Shown here: in pieces, positions 38,366 to 51,090 of the stretch
Layout of the letters: each line of letters starts with the position of its first letter
Numbering within the stretch: position 1 is the first letter of the stretch
Source: Psettodes erumei
Lineage: Eukaryota; Chordata; Actinopteri; Pleuronectiformes; Psettodidae
DNA: 64,000 bases
Assembly (NCBI GenBank): GCA_016785225.1
Contig: JAFBJZ010000831.1
Location: 2,676,001-2,740,000, forward strand
Reading direction: 5' to 3'
Position numbers and translations under genes: made by a program
Notes under the pieces: generated by a model
The model's input: the letters and a program-made list of their open reading frames with translations, nothing else
The model's database searches: none
Told to the model about the DNA's origin: nothing

Positions 38366-41300
38366 CAACTTGCGTGTATATGCCCAAACATTTATGTATT
38401 TGCCATTTGCCTCTACAGGGTAGACAGGTTGAGGAGGTTAAATGGTTTTATTTGCTATTGCCTGTTTGCTCTCCTGAAACTCCTATCTCCATGCTCCTGT
38501 GAAATTGCCGTTGTATCATAGCTGTATCTATCTCTCTAACCTGAGAAAAGCTGGGTAAAAACGTTGCAATAACAGATTTCATCCTACTCGTGCCTTTTTA
38601 CCGAGCCTCGCTGTATAACACAAGCCAACCACTAGGATTGAGTAGTATTTCTGATAGGAGAGGGAACTCTGAAGGATTCCTCTTAAAGTTGTATGTTTAA
38701 AAATTTACTTTTTAAAACATGTTTCTTTTCCTCTATTATTCAAATTCTACATTATTCAAATATTAGCTGTGGGTAATACATTGAGCAGTACGTTTTAAAT
38801 ATACTGACTGACAGTTCAACAGCCACACAGAAAGCTGGAAAAAAAGCTACAGTCTGCTATGGATAATGCAAGTCTACATGCTGATTCATGCCGTTCTTCC
38901 ATATCATTTATTATCTTATTTAAACCAGCACTTCTCAACAGTTATTGGATCCACTTTTTTTGAGTCAGCGAAGGCAGTAGGGAGCTGAAGTGAATAGTTT
39001 CTGCCCAACTGTGAAATAGTTGGGGTTCAAGTGAAAAGGTCAGCAAGCGTCTGGCCTGGTAAGTATCAGCTCGGGACTAACATAATGTTCTGTAGCTCAT
39101 CATGACCCTTGACCTGCCTGAACACATGGATAATTAAGAAGATCATTTTTTTCTGTGGAGATCAATAAAGTGAAATCATTACCACATTATTATTTATTTG
39201 GTTAGGAGGCAGCTCAACAATGCAACGCTTCTTGTAGCCCCACATTGTAAGAAGAAAATTCCCTCAGGGTGATTAAAGAAAATTCTTGTTCTCAGTCGTG
39301 TAAATCCAACCGGTTTGTGTTCTCAACATTTCCAGCAAATGTTGACAGATGCAGCTCTGTTTGACTGTGTTCCCGACAGACATTGGATCACAGTGGGTTG
39401 TCCGCGCTGGAATGTGTATTGTTGTAAATCAAACAAGACAGAGCTGTTGATTTTGTTTTTCATATGATTCGTCATGATTAATAAGCCATACGCCGTGTTG
39501 TTTGGTGTTGAACTCAGGATAGCAGCTGGTAGACTTTTCACAAGGTCAAAGAAAATGCTCAGGCACTTTAAATAGTTTACCAGAATAAAGATGAAGATGA
39601 GAAATGCCTTAACCTAATTGCAGAATCTTAAATTGCACATTAACAAATCGCCAATATAGTGAAATGCCCATAACAGCCGCCTGAGCGGCCCTGTATGCTC
39701 CAAACAATGTTGAATCTCCTCTCTGCTCTTACTGCCCAGTAGCAGAGGGTGGAGTTTGTGAATTGTGATGAAAGTGATGATAAAGTGAGAGAAAAAAAAA
39801 TAGTGGCTTACAGCTGATAAAACAGGAGGACGGTGATTATTTAGACTGCATAGATTCGTAAGATCAGAGGGGAAATATGTTCCCACCCACAATGCTTCAG
39901 TGCTTGGTCAAAGTAACCCCTACAGTGTAAAGTGAATTTTTAACCCCGCATTAAGGTTGCAATGCTTTTTACTGTAATCACTGGCAATATGGTGTTTGCT
40001 TATACATATGCTACAAGTAAGGGGTGGAAGGTGAGGGTTGATATTAGGCGTGTGGGAGGGGTTTATTCACTGGAAGCAGTACCACTGTACAACGTTACAG
40101 TACTGGGTCTGCAGTACAACACTACAGACTGAGAAGAATCAACTGGGTTATATGAAATGCTACATGAATGACAGACATTACACTATGAGACATTAAATCA
40201 ATACATTAGTGATAATGGTACTGGTCCTTAGACATGAAATGAAAGAGCGACAACATTCTTTGGTCCAAGTCGCCACCTTGTTCAAATGAGGCATCGGACA
40301 CAAGCCATTAACTTTGTGCAAGCTCAGACATTTTGTGGTGAAATGTGTGAGGGGTTAAAAAGAAGTAAGCTGTCTGTCATTTGCTTAGCACAAAATGTTC
40401 TGTTAAGAAAACAAATGATTTTTAAAAGGCAATGCATTTTTGATGCCCCAGTGGAGCTCTAATGTACAGCAAATGACAAACCGTTTCAGTGTATTGAAGA
40501 CAGTTTGTCATGTTCAGGAGGGGAGGGTGCGACTTTGATCTGGCAATGATAGCAATGTGGTAGGACTTTGCATTCCAGTGTTCGCATGGACATAGTGATG
40601 ATATTTATATATCAATACATCCATTTATCTTTTAGATATAGTAAATACTGAGATGGTTTGGGTCAACTGATAAATTCTGGATTAATAGGGTGAGTGAATT
40701 TATGTCACACAAAACTGAGCAAAAAGTGTAAAATTACAACGTAGACACTGACAAGGTTCCCCTGGGGTAGTGGTAAATGTGGCTGAGGAGGCAGTTATTT
40801 GCACACAGCTCCTAAAGGATTTCATACATATATTCTTTGACTCAACGTTATTCATCAAACGCTATACTAAAATAGATGTTTGTGCATGTCTTCATTTTTT
40901 TGTGACACATACTGTGTACAAGCAGTTTGAGGCAGCTGCCGCTATAATCAATACAGTAATTATTGAACATGTTCCTGTGAATTCAGCCAGTTTGGTTTTT
41001 GTATGAAATAGTCCCTTTTATGTCTGTTTTTTAAGCAATGCAGCTCATATAAATTGCCTCATAATTTTTCCATGACTCATGCCTTTTAGTGACAATATTA
41101 AATGCATGAATAGCATTAGAAGTGCAGGCATTGGAAAATAAGCCAGAGGCACTGGGCTTCTATAAGAATTTTCTGTGTGACATCAGCAAAATCCATGAAC
41201 ACTGACCATCTTCATCTTTACGAGATGCCTTTGTGAAATGCAAAGTGACCTCATTGTATTCTGTTCATGTAAGATGAATCCTGCATGTATCAGTTGAAGA

Positions 41301-42734
41301 GACACTCTTCGCAGTGGATGGTTTTTATTACTGTACTTAGCACTGCAATAAAGGTCCCTACTCCTTTGGAGGCTTTAATGATGATTGGTAACTTTCTATA
41401 CTGCTCTTACCTAATTTTCAACTCATCTACAGCTCTTGTTGCATAATAAAGCTTAGCATCTTGTAGGTGGAAATTACGTGGAATACCTAAACTTTAACTT
41501 GAACTGTTCATTTACGGGCAGTCAGAGTCTGAGGAGAAAATGAGATTAGACCTTTTCACAGCATGCAATCACTCAACGGATTGACATGGATTTGGCTGTC
41601 AACAGTTTACTAAAGCCATGGTGGCAGCTATAAAGTGATTGAAATCTCTCCACCCTTTGGAATAGCATGGTGTTGGTGAAGAGTGGGGGGTTACCACAAA
41701 ACCGCTTGAAATAGTGATTACTTTCCCAGCATACACCACTCCCAATACCACTACCTCACCCTCCTTTACTGTCTGATAAACCAAAAGATGGGATTTGATT
41801 CAGGGCCAGATTAGATTCCATTGTTGTGCTCATGCATCCACGATGTTTGTGGCGACTGTGAGTTTGTCCGTGCACACTTTTGTGTGTTGGTCTGTTCTGT
41901 GCAGAGATCGAGGGGTGGCATCATCTTTTACAAGGAGCTCTTATGTCAGGAAGCCATTGTCTGTGCGGCGAGATGACAGGCGAGTGGCCCTGGCGATGGA
42001 TGGTGCCCTGCAGATGAAAAAAATAAATAAAAATGGAGCCATTGTTTCAGAGGCCAAGAGCAGAATATCTGCAGGGGTCTCAGGCCAAAGTGCTGCTTGT
42101 AATAGCTTGTCTAAAGGGAAATACATTTGTCACATTTGTCTTGTTGGCAAAATGAAAACCCAAATGGCTTTTTTCTAAAGGTATCGTCAGTTTCATCCAA
42201 GCCAGCATCAACTGGTGACACCACTACCTAAGTATTGGGTGTGAATTTGATGGTGAAAGTATGGGTCCTTTCAATAAAAAAAATTAATTAATGCTAAATT
42301 AATGCATTTAGAATGCATTTCCTCAAATCTGGTTTAAAAAAATATTGTTGTTACTCTATAAACTAATAAAATGTTGTGTGTTCTGGAGTCTGGCCTCAAC
42401 ATGGCTAAATTCTCCAACCACCAAAGAATGTCCAGAAATTCAATGTAGAGTTTAAAACTAAATATTTATTTTTGCATTCATTTTGTTTGCTAAACTTACT
42501 GCAAAATATGATTTATGAATTTGTTCATTGTCTTGCTTTTGGTAAATGTAACCACTGGACTTGCATGGTGCCAGCAACTTTCTCATACATGTCTAGCACC
42601 AGCTTTGTGGTGGACAATTTATGATGAGTTCATTTGCATCTTCTTCCATCAACTGCAGGAAAGCAACCACCTTGCTCACCTCAGAAAGACACATTTTTGG
42701 TCAAGTAAATTTGATTCATACAATATTGCCCTTT

Positions 42735-42835
42735 TCACAGACACGAGTCACAAAGTGCTTTATAGACCCAATAAAAGGTACAAAGCTGAAATCAGAGATG
42801 CATAATACAATGATTAAAAAAAGAAGGCCATAAAG
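42735..42835 (+). repeat. Possible interspersed-repeat fragment
   Basis: The phrase GTCACAAAGTGCTTTATAGA followed by CCAATAAAAGGTACAAAG resembles a phrase seen in many fish dispersed repeats ('CACAAAGTGCTTTA'). Limits and family are uncertain. Confidence 0.3.
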
Positions 42836-43706
42836 GAGTGAGAAACAAGGTCCTCTCATTTAAAATACAATCACAAAAGCCCAATAAATCCATTTATGAA
42901 AAACACAACATGCATTTTATGAGTACAGAAGAAACTTGGCTGGCTTTTGACAATGAGTCATAAAAAAAGTTAACCTGTAAATAATAAACATGCTGAGTTA
43001 TTCTGCACCTTGACAGGTAAATAATGCTTGCACAAGTCCTTATTCCAAAAAATGGCAATTCTCAACTCTTTACTTACTTTCCATCAATCAGCTAATATTT
43101 TGGCTGCTCTTTTTAGTCCACAAAAACCCCCGGTCGGACTCAATGCCGACAGTCAAAAATCTTGATTTAGACAGCACACCCAGGAACTGTCAGCCATTGT
43201 TGATATAACTGAACCTATTTTGCAAGAGTTTCTACATTACTCTATCAAGGCTGACACCTCTTGTAGGAATTAAAAAGTTGCTTTGAGCTCTGTTTCTACG
43301 AGGCAAAAAAGATCCTTTTAAAATATCTACTTTTTAATGTATTTCAGTGACAAACTCTGATTGAAATGTTCCAGGTAAAAAACATTTTAATAATCCTAAC
43401 CTAATAAATTCATCCCCCAAGTTGCTCCCTTAAATCATTTGTAAGTGACTCTTCGAAAGGCAAAACATGGCATTTCTTTGTACACGGATGACACTTTGGT
43501 TTATATTTATAGTATTTGTTAAACTGCCACATGTCCTCTCCTTTGTAAAAAAGTTTGTGTACTTCTTTGCTCATGAAAATTAATTTCAGTTAAAAAGGGA
43601 AAAGAGGGCGCTTTATTGTAAGTTAAAGTTACCATGATGTCTTCACTCTGGTTTATACATAAAGAGCTCACCTTCCACTAACTGTTAGAGAGATCTATAA
43701 TCAAGA

Positions 43707-43734
43707 ATGGTGTACTATGGTGTACTATGGTGTG
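43707..43734 (+). repeat. Tandem repeat, 10-bp unit x 2.7
   Basis: ATGGTGTACT is repeated twice in full and then as ATGGTGT. A short, probably recent local duplication. Confidence 0.85.
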
Positions 43735-45373
43735 TATAATAAAGCTTGGTTACCAGCCCTGTCATGTGAGGACACCTCAAACTTGTTTTAATTACACTAT
43801 AAGGGACTTGGAAATGCCTGTTATTGCCCTTCAACTTCAAAAAGTCTATTTATTATCAGGGGCTAGTGACAAATTTAGTCTTGTTCCAGTTGTTATTCTA
43901 TAACTACATGGCAAATAACAAGTAATCTGTTATTAGAGGAACACTTTCATTGGAATCATGCCTTCTGACCTCCAGTCGCTCAAATGTGTTTTTAATGTGT
44001 AATTAATCTTTAAATATTCACACTAAACATAAAAAACTTTTAATATGAGTCAAGCAAAACAAAGAACACTTTGTAGATATGATGTAAACAGGCTGAGAGA
44101 CAACTCTCATGCTGCATTAGGCTCTAAGAGGCAATTGTTTTGTAGTTTGAGCACTAAGATGAAAAAAATAATTAAATTCTGCTTGCTCAGGAAGTTGAAG
44201 GACAGCATCAGTGTCCCCCAAAAAGAGAAATTTGTGTACTAAAAAATGCAGTAGAAATCAGCGATAATGTAGAATAGAAGAAGGCAAATTGCGGAGGATT
44301 ATGCAGTCTCATTTGGGCCTCAGTGATAGATTAAGCCCCAGCATTCAAAGACATTGTGTTTTGTTCAAGGGTGGAAGCGACTTTGCCAAGACATTGTGAG
44401 ATAAGAAGCTAACTGCTATTAGTTTAATGGGAATGATAGTCTGCCCGAAGCAGTGTGTGCAAGTGGCATGGGAGCATCATTTTTCTTTGCAGTCTTTCAG
44501 CAATGAGGCAGAGTAGCAGCGAGAGAACAGCGACCTGCCACTGAAGACAAAGTGTTGCTCATATGACCAGTGGCCCAACAGAGCTAGGTCCAATTTGCTG
44601 GAATTGGAATGAATAAGCATCTTCTTAACCCTCAGAAATTGAGGATAGATTTTTTTTTATTGTCCCTTGGTTACAAAGTCTATTGAAGTATTTATTCCTC
44701 ATTACACAAACAATTTGATCTTAGTTGACAATTCCAATACAACACTAATAGATAGCAAACAGAGGAACTAATAACCTTTAAGAGTTTCTTTTGCCTTGAT
44801 TATGGATACTTAGATGTTGGGAAGTTAGCTGCTCATTGTGCCTATTTTGTCATCTTAATAACCATCTCAAAGATTTCCCCCTGGTATACTTCCAATGTTG
44901 TCCATGATTTGATGCTTTTGATGACTGTCATCATGACTTTGGTTCGACACCTTTGCAACATTGCAGTGTTTGAAGTGCCTGTCATATAAATACATTTCCC
45001 CCCCAAGGATGTCATACTGAAAAGCCAGAATGACCAACCCCCTAAGCCCCATGCAGTCACCGAACAATATCCTTTACAGTGTGAGAGGACTTTATTAGTA
45101 CATCCTCTTACAAAAGAGACTGTTGGATTTTGTGTCTGTATTTGTGTGGGTTACGCATTTGTGAGGATAAAACTAGATGTCAGTAACACAACATCCAGTT
45201 CCTTGCACATTTGGTTGCTGCCTGCGAGCCCGTATTACAATGCTTATTCAGGACCTTGGCAATTCAAAGCCCATTGAGGGTAGTTTTCCCCTCCAACCTC
45301 GCCAGATACGCTGCTTTCCATTTTCACTGCACAAGGCATTTCACATAGCAGCACAATAACACAAGTCAGGGCA

Positions 45374-45472
45374 AATGAGTGACTGTGGGGGTGAGAGTGA
45401 GTGACAATGAGTGAGTCCGTATATGTGTGTGTTTGTGTGTGCAAATGTGAGTGAGAAAATGAGAGTGTGATG
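45374..45472 (+). repeat. Degenerate GTGA/GTGT simple-sequence region
   Basis: About 100 bases made mostly of GTGA, GTGAGT, GTGT and GAGAGT words (for example 45391-45416 and 45448-45470). A decayed simple repeat. The minus-strand His/Thr-rich reading across it is an artefact. Confidence 0.6.
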
Positions 45473-46522
45473 CTATTTGTAAGAAATTGTGCAAATTGTC
45501 TTGTTGGTAAAAGACTACTGTATATGTGTTACTGTCATATACAAAGCATCAAACTCCAGTATGCTATCTATCATCACGTTTTTTTATGCATTATGTAAAT
45601 ATATTGACCTTTTAATGCATAAGCGCATAAATGGCTTTTGTCTCCACATTCACAAACATGTTGGAGAGACATGTTGTCCTTCATGTTGCTCTTTTACAGA
45701 AAATAAAATAGGAATGGAAAAAGCCACGCTGCCCTTTAGGGCTGATACGAAATTTGCTTTGGAGGTAAAACAGCATTAAAATACAATGAATGAAAACATC
45801 AATGCTGAAATACAGAAACTGGGTTTAAAAACAGAAAGTGAAATGCAGTGACTGCAGTTGCAAACCTTAGTTATCGTGTCATAAGAAGACAAGGGCGTAG
45901 TTGCTTTTAAGTGCAAATAAAACAGTGTTTTCATGAAGCAAAATTGGTGAGGCTCCAATTAATTAGCAGCATACTTTGCCTGTCTGTACGCTGATAATGT
46001 GAAGTGGATGTGTCATACAGGAAATCTTCACATGTTTTTTCTTCCCGTGCTCATATGGTGGGAGTAGACAGAGGCAGAAAGAGTGTGATGGTGCTTCTGC
46101 CAGGAAAGCCGCAAGGAAGTACAAGAGGTGTTGAGAAATGTAATAAGTGCCTGTGCCACCAAAGTAAAATTCGATTTAAAGGTCAGGAGGATAGACATTT
46201 TGCTAGATGGTGGTGAAATAGAGGCTTTAGACAATGCTAAAAGGGCGACGATGGGGCGGAGCACAGAAAGATTGATTGGCTGTGATAAAGCTTTCGATTC
46301 TTGTGTGTGTTTTTTAATTCAGGGGTTAATCAAACCTGGGAATAAAAGAAAAACATAATCAAGCAGTTTTTATGCTGTCGCATCTCCTTAGCATGACCTA
46401 AAACGAAAATATTTGTGCTCATACTTGCATTTTGGTGCAAAGGCAAGAATTACGATCAATGTCCAAACATAAAATTAGACATTTTGAACATTTACAGTAT
46501 AAATCCTGATTGCAATAGCCAC

Positions 46523-46688
46523 CTGTCAGGTGCCAAAACTGGCAGACCTCGGAAAAATCCCCATAAGACTGACACGACCAAGAGGGCCAAATTCAGCAGA
46601 ACCTTCACACGTAGGAGCAGAACGTCTGGGTTCTCCTCCTGTCTGAGTTGCTGCTGCAGGGAGAGAGTGAGGCCGTCCTTGTCGTCAA
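46523..46688 (-). other. Candidate minus-strand exon with hydrophobic segment
   Basis: On the minus strand, a fair acceptor (CCTGTTCTTAATTTATACCAG) precedes a 166-nt interval ending CCTGACAG|GTGGCT. One frame is open throughout: DDKDGLTLSLQQQLRQEENP, then DVLLLRVKVLLNLALLVVSV, then LWGFFRGLPVLAPD. That is a Gln/Arg-rich polar stretch followed by about 20 hydrophobic residues typical of a membrane helix. An internal CTCTCTCCCTGCAG offers an alternative start. No flanking exon of a membrane protein was found on this strand, and I cannot name a family. It may be an isolated real exon, a pseudo-exon or chance. Confidence 0.2.
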
Positions 46689-49006
46689 CTGGTATAAATT
46701 AAGAACAGGATGGCAAGTAATTTGGCTCTAATGTATCTTGGGTTCTGTGTGTGCTGCTGTAAAAAGAAAACATGACATTCATGAGACTGCAGACGCATCT
46801 GCCTCTGGTTATGCCCACGATGCTGAACAGAATAGAAAGCAGGTATTCTATTGCTGCTCCCCATCTTCCTGGCATCACAGTGTACACATAGGCAGAGCTA
46901 CAAAGTCTATCATGTTATACAGGCAGTGCTACAGGGTAACACTGTATATATGGAGGAGGCTCTGTTTCTCTTAGTTCCACATGCTGATAAAAAGGACAAA
47001 CTATAAAACAGAAAACATCCCGTTTTGTTTGGAACGTGAAATATTTATTGAATAAAGAAAGGGGTTCCACTTTCTATAGAGCAGATTTTTTTGTTTGTTT
47101 GTTTTCAGTGGGAGGGTTTGGCTAGCTCCCTCTCCTATGAGGAGCTGTCCAAAGCGTGTGCTGGGAGACAAACTGTACAATGCTTTGGTTGGGCTGCCAT
47201 CACAGCATGGTGCAAGCTGTTGTTTGGACCAAAAAAGAAAAGACTTGCCACAAAAGTCAAAAACTTTTTTTCTGATAAGAGACCTTGTGCACAAAGAAAT
47301 TCCCACAATCACAAAATAGAGATGAAATGTCGCATCTCTCATGTCATCCCACCTTCAAAGTGACTTTTCTGTCCTCACCGCCTTTATGATATACATCCAT
47401 CATAAACAACGATGTTGTAAAGTGCAGCCGAGTGTTGGTGCTACAGTGCCTGCTGTGCTTTGAATACAATATTGAATACTTTCCCTGGACCATATGTTGT
47501 TTGGCTGGATCTTTTTAATACAATTTGCTGAAAATTTATACAATATAACTTATTTTTGGTAAAAATGTAAGTGGTTGACAAATATGATGAACATCTTTGC
47601 AACATTATGCTCCCATGTCACGTTTTATTTCAAATGATACCATGGGAGAAAAGTGTGCATGGGTAAATTCTGCTTCCACTTCACATCGAAGACAATTTGG
47701 ATTTCACTCTTAAGTTTCCATTTGTCACCTCCTGTGGGGAACAAACATTCATTCTGAACACCAGAATTTAATTTGGCAGAGAGGAGAAAATGAATTAAGC
47801 TGGAGTGGAAGCTCTCCTCTCTTGCAGACGCGTATCATGATTTTAGTTGGAAAATGTGTCCATGTTTCAACACAGGAATAGTGCTGCACTGTGGCTGTGT
47901 TCCAGTGAAGCTGCAGAGTGCATTAATATCAGAATGGGATTGATGCTCATTAGAAAGTGGGGCTAATCAATACTGTTAAACTGCACGAATGACAGCCTCG
48001 CGGGTTAGTATGCTCCTTGCTGAATAATAGGTTCGCTGATTTGATCGTAACAGGCAAATGGCTACTTTATCATCTCATCACAGAGCTGTTTATCTCTTAG
48101 ATTCAAGAGTGTCCATGTGACAGACATCCCTCACACCCAGTATAACAAAAGATTAAGGGCAAGTGAGCGTGCCAGCGTTGAGGAACACAGCAGAACAAAT
48201 TAATTATAGATGGGATGCTTTCAAGCCGTGGCATCACTAGGTATCCATTGTTGCCGCTGTTGTTATTTGCGGCTCTTTGCAGGGCAGTCCATGAATTTAG
48301 CCTCTTTCCTCCCTCACATGAAACGTCAGCAACCAGCTTCCAGCAATATTTCAGACACATTCTACACACAGTGACCAGCGCTGACCATATGGATCATGGT
48401 ATTTTCGTTTGGATTTATACCTAAAGGATTAAGCACCATCTGATGATTATGTCACAGGCATCAATAAAAAACATTAGAAAAATATTTAAATTGTTTAATT
48501 TATGATGTCATATCCATTTAGGAAATATGTCAGCCAGCATGTATTTGAAAGTAGTGGTTGTGTTACCTTTGTATCTGGTCAGTACCAGTGTACTGATCTG
48601 GAAAGAAAGAGCCCCCCCCCAGCAATGGTTTCACAGCCAGGCAGGAGGGAGCAGTTCTAAAACACAGAGAAAATACCCTGCACTCGTAGCAAGGGTGCCT
48701 TGGCCATGCGTGAACTGATGCTGATGACATTCACATGTAGCTGCGACGCCTGAGTGGTTTGAGTTGCTTGGAGGGTCTGTGCAGAGAAGCTTGAGGATGC
48801 ACGGACAGAGACACGTTTTAACACTGACAGACAAATACTTTTGTGGAATTTCCTCTGTTGTGGGAGCTGAGTAAAACCTGCATGAAACAATGACGTGGGG
48901 TAAATGTAATTTTGGGTTTTAAAACCTGGATCCTGTACATTTTAAGGTGAATCTAAAAACAACTGCCAGTGATATCTCTCATTTACTAATACATTACATT
49001 TCTTAC
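46689..49006. other. Non-coding stretch, no gene seen
   Basis: Short overlapping frames at 47001-47363 and 48103-48424 show no domains. A C run of nine lies at 48612-48620. Nothing else identified. Confidence 0.5.
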
Positions 49007-49014
49007 AGGTAAGA
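48980..49014 (+). promoter_or_regulatory. Back-to-back splice site (recursive-splice candidate)
   Basis: The order is a near-consensus branch-point word TTTACTAAT, then ACATTACATTTCTTACAG, and directly GTAAGAGG: an acceptor (AG at 49007-49008) abutting a donor (GT at 49009). Such NCAG|GTAAG junctions mark recursive splicing in long introns of flies and of vertebrate neuronal genes. The pyrimidine tract is short, so this is weaker than the 57.06 kb site, and it lies upstream of the 51 kb first-exon candidate. Confidence 0.25.
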
Positions 49015-49100
49015 GGTAACCACTCCCAAAAGGCCTAAAGCTCTTAAGTCCCTTAAAGGCATCAGCAGTGATAAACATAGAAATACTTATGCAACATTAG

Positions 49101-49124
49101 TGTGTGTGTGTGTGTGTGTGTGTG
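49101..49124. repeat. (TG)12 microsatellite
   Basis: Twenty-four bases of uninterrupted TG. Confidence 0.96.
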
Positions 49125-50829
49125 ATAGAAAAGAACTGTATTAATGGTTACATGAAGGTTGCTTTGAGTGGTCGATTAGCGCAGAAAAGTTGAGTATGAA
49201 TGCACTTCATTTACCTGCATAATTACAGCAGTGGATTTCAAAAGTTGTCACGCCCATAAAATATTTACCCCCCTCCCCTTGTTTTTTAAAGTTCTCTGCA
49301 CACTCCAGTTCTCTTGATTAAAATAACACTGCATGTACCATACTGCATATCATTGTTGAGATCGTTTTAAAAAAATACACAGCAAAAAGAAGAGTTGCAG
49401 TTGGCGATAACAACAAACTAAGTTGAAGTTTAAACTGACAGTATAAAAATAGGCTGCACCCCAAATCGCTCCCTATTTAAAGTGCAACATTTCATTTGAT
49501 TGCATTTGTAGTGTATACAGAAATTGCCAAAATAGAAGGACAAAGTAGTAAGGTTGCACAAAGTACATATGTGCAACCTTACACCTGTCAGTAGCCGGTT
49601 GCAACACAAATGTAAAGCAAAATCATCAAAACGAAATGGGAATTAATGTTGTATGAATGTCAAAGAGTTGATGGATGAAAACACACTTAGTGAAGGCATA
49701 ATATGATGATAGTTATGAAGTACCTGATTTACTGTTCACTGCAGAGTAAACTACATGTCTGTTAGCAAGTAGTGAATGAGTAAAGGAGGAAAAGGTTTCA
49801 GACACGGCCAGCCCCTGTTGATCCAGCACCAGCTCTGAAGTTCTTTTGTCTCTGCTGCTCGACCAGGCACATTTGTCTTTGTGTTTGGAACATGCTTTCT
49901 ACTTGGCTATGGAGGATAATACTCACACCTGTGATTTAATGGTAAAGTGACAGTATTTTTATGGTATGAGTTGTCACTGGCCTAATATCTGATTAGATAG
50001 TTCTCCTCTCATCTTTCCAAATAGCTGAATTAATGGAAAACATGTGGTTACCTTTAATTTTCATTCAATCATTTATACAGCTTGTATTGATGTCTTGTTC
50101 TACTACTGAGGTAATATTCACCCTCACCCCCTACAATGTGCAGCAGGCTAATGACTAACTGGAGCCTCTCGTGGTTCAGCAACGTGTTCACAAACACCTA
50201 CAGTATAAGGAATCCATCAGATTTTCTGTCCTCCCACAAACCTTGGCTAATCAATGTTCAACAGGGGTTGTGATTACAAATGAGTCCTAACATTCAGCTG
50301 CTCAAATCGACTTAAAATGCATTTCAAACTGAAGACCTGAAGTGATCCAAGAACCTCTGAGAAGATTCAGCAAAGCTCAATTCTTCTCATTGTCACAATA
50401 AGAACAGAAATTGGAGAATCTCTTACTTTGGCATCACATTAAAGATGGTGAAATATTGAAAATGGACTTGACAATATAGGAGTTTTCGCCTATAAAATAT
50501 TTATTTGGCATTCTCTGACACCTTGTTCCGGAGACCACCTTTAAAATCACTAAGATAGACAAAGGATGAGACAGGCCAGTGTATTAGACAACATGCTCCA
50601 ATGGAGGAGACTGTGTATCTGAAGCCCACAGTGCCATCAGGCCCTCAAAAGAGGAACTGCTACTTAGACGACCCAACCATTCCCTTCTGTCTCCACTCCA
50701 GTCTCAGAGACTTCAATCTGATTTTATTCCTTTACTTCCCAGCAGCTCGTCGGTGTAACATCTGCATGTTGCAAGTATAATATGAGCCATTTCATTTTCA
50801 GTTCATCCTCAGCGGACATTCTCCGTTCT
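49125..50829. other. Non-coding stretch, no gene seen
   Basis: AT-rich with short frames. Contains the hairpin at 49548-49582, listed separately. Confidence 0.5.
49548..49582 (+). other. Hairpin: 13-bp perfect stem, 9-nt loop
   Basis: GTAAGGTTGCACA and TGTGCAACCTTAC are exact reverse complements around the loop AAGTACATA. The arms do not extend further. It has no T-tract behind it, no sign of a coding neighbour, and is short for a microRNA precursor. Confidence 0.75.
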
Positions 50830-51003
50830 GAGCTGTGTCATCTGTGGGTGTCTCCGTGCGCACTGCGTGCGTATGTGGAGGCTGAAATCTGGACAGACAA
50901 ATCTCGACAGATAAGGTTGGTTAACAAAACGCGCGCAGGGTCTAAATAAATAAACCGGCAAAAACAGACTGCACGCGCGCGGCTTCGCTCACACAACACA
51001 GTT

Positions 51004-51006
<3 letters not shown>

Positions 51007-51050
<44 letters not shown>
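51007..51050. repeat. (TC)22 microsatellite
   Basis: Forty-four bases of uninterrupted TC, directly joined to the CA array that follows. Polypyrimidine/polypurine tracts like this are frequent beside vertebrate promoters and can adopt triplex (H-DNA) forms. Confidence 0.98.

Positions 51051-51088
<38 letters not shown>
51051..51088. repeat. (AC)19 microsatellite
   Basis: Thirty-eight bases of uninterrupted AC following the TC array without a gap, forming a compound microsatellite. Frames reading Val-Cys or Arg-Glu across it are artefacts. Confidence 0.98.

Positions 51089-51090
<2 letters not shown>

Larger units (their letters stand above)
38365..46522. other. Non-coding stretch, no gene seen
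   Basis: About 8 kb with only short frames. A 90-nt interval at 38969-39058 has a fair acceptor and a very strong GTAAGTAT donor (39059), but all three frames contain stops, so it could only be a non-coding exon. Notable simple features (42.7, 43.7, 45.4 kb) are listed separately. Confidence 0.5.

Noticed and set aside
38019..38521. Frames of 105-122 codons over the 38 kb microsatellites
   Set aside because: Produced by the dinucleotide arrays.
38969..39058. 90-nt interval before a very strong GTAAGTAT donor
   Set aside because: Stops in all three frames and only a moderate acceptor. Could be a non-coding exon but nothing supports it.
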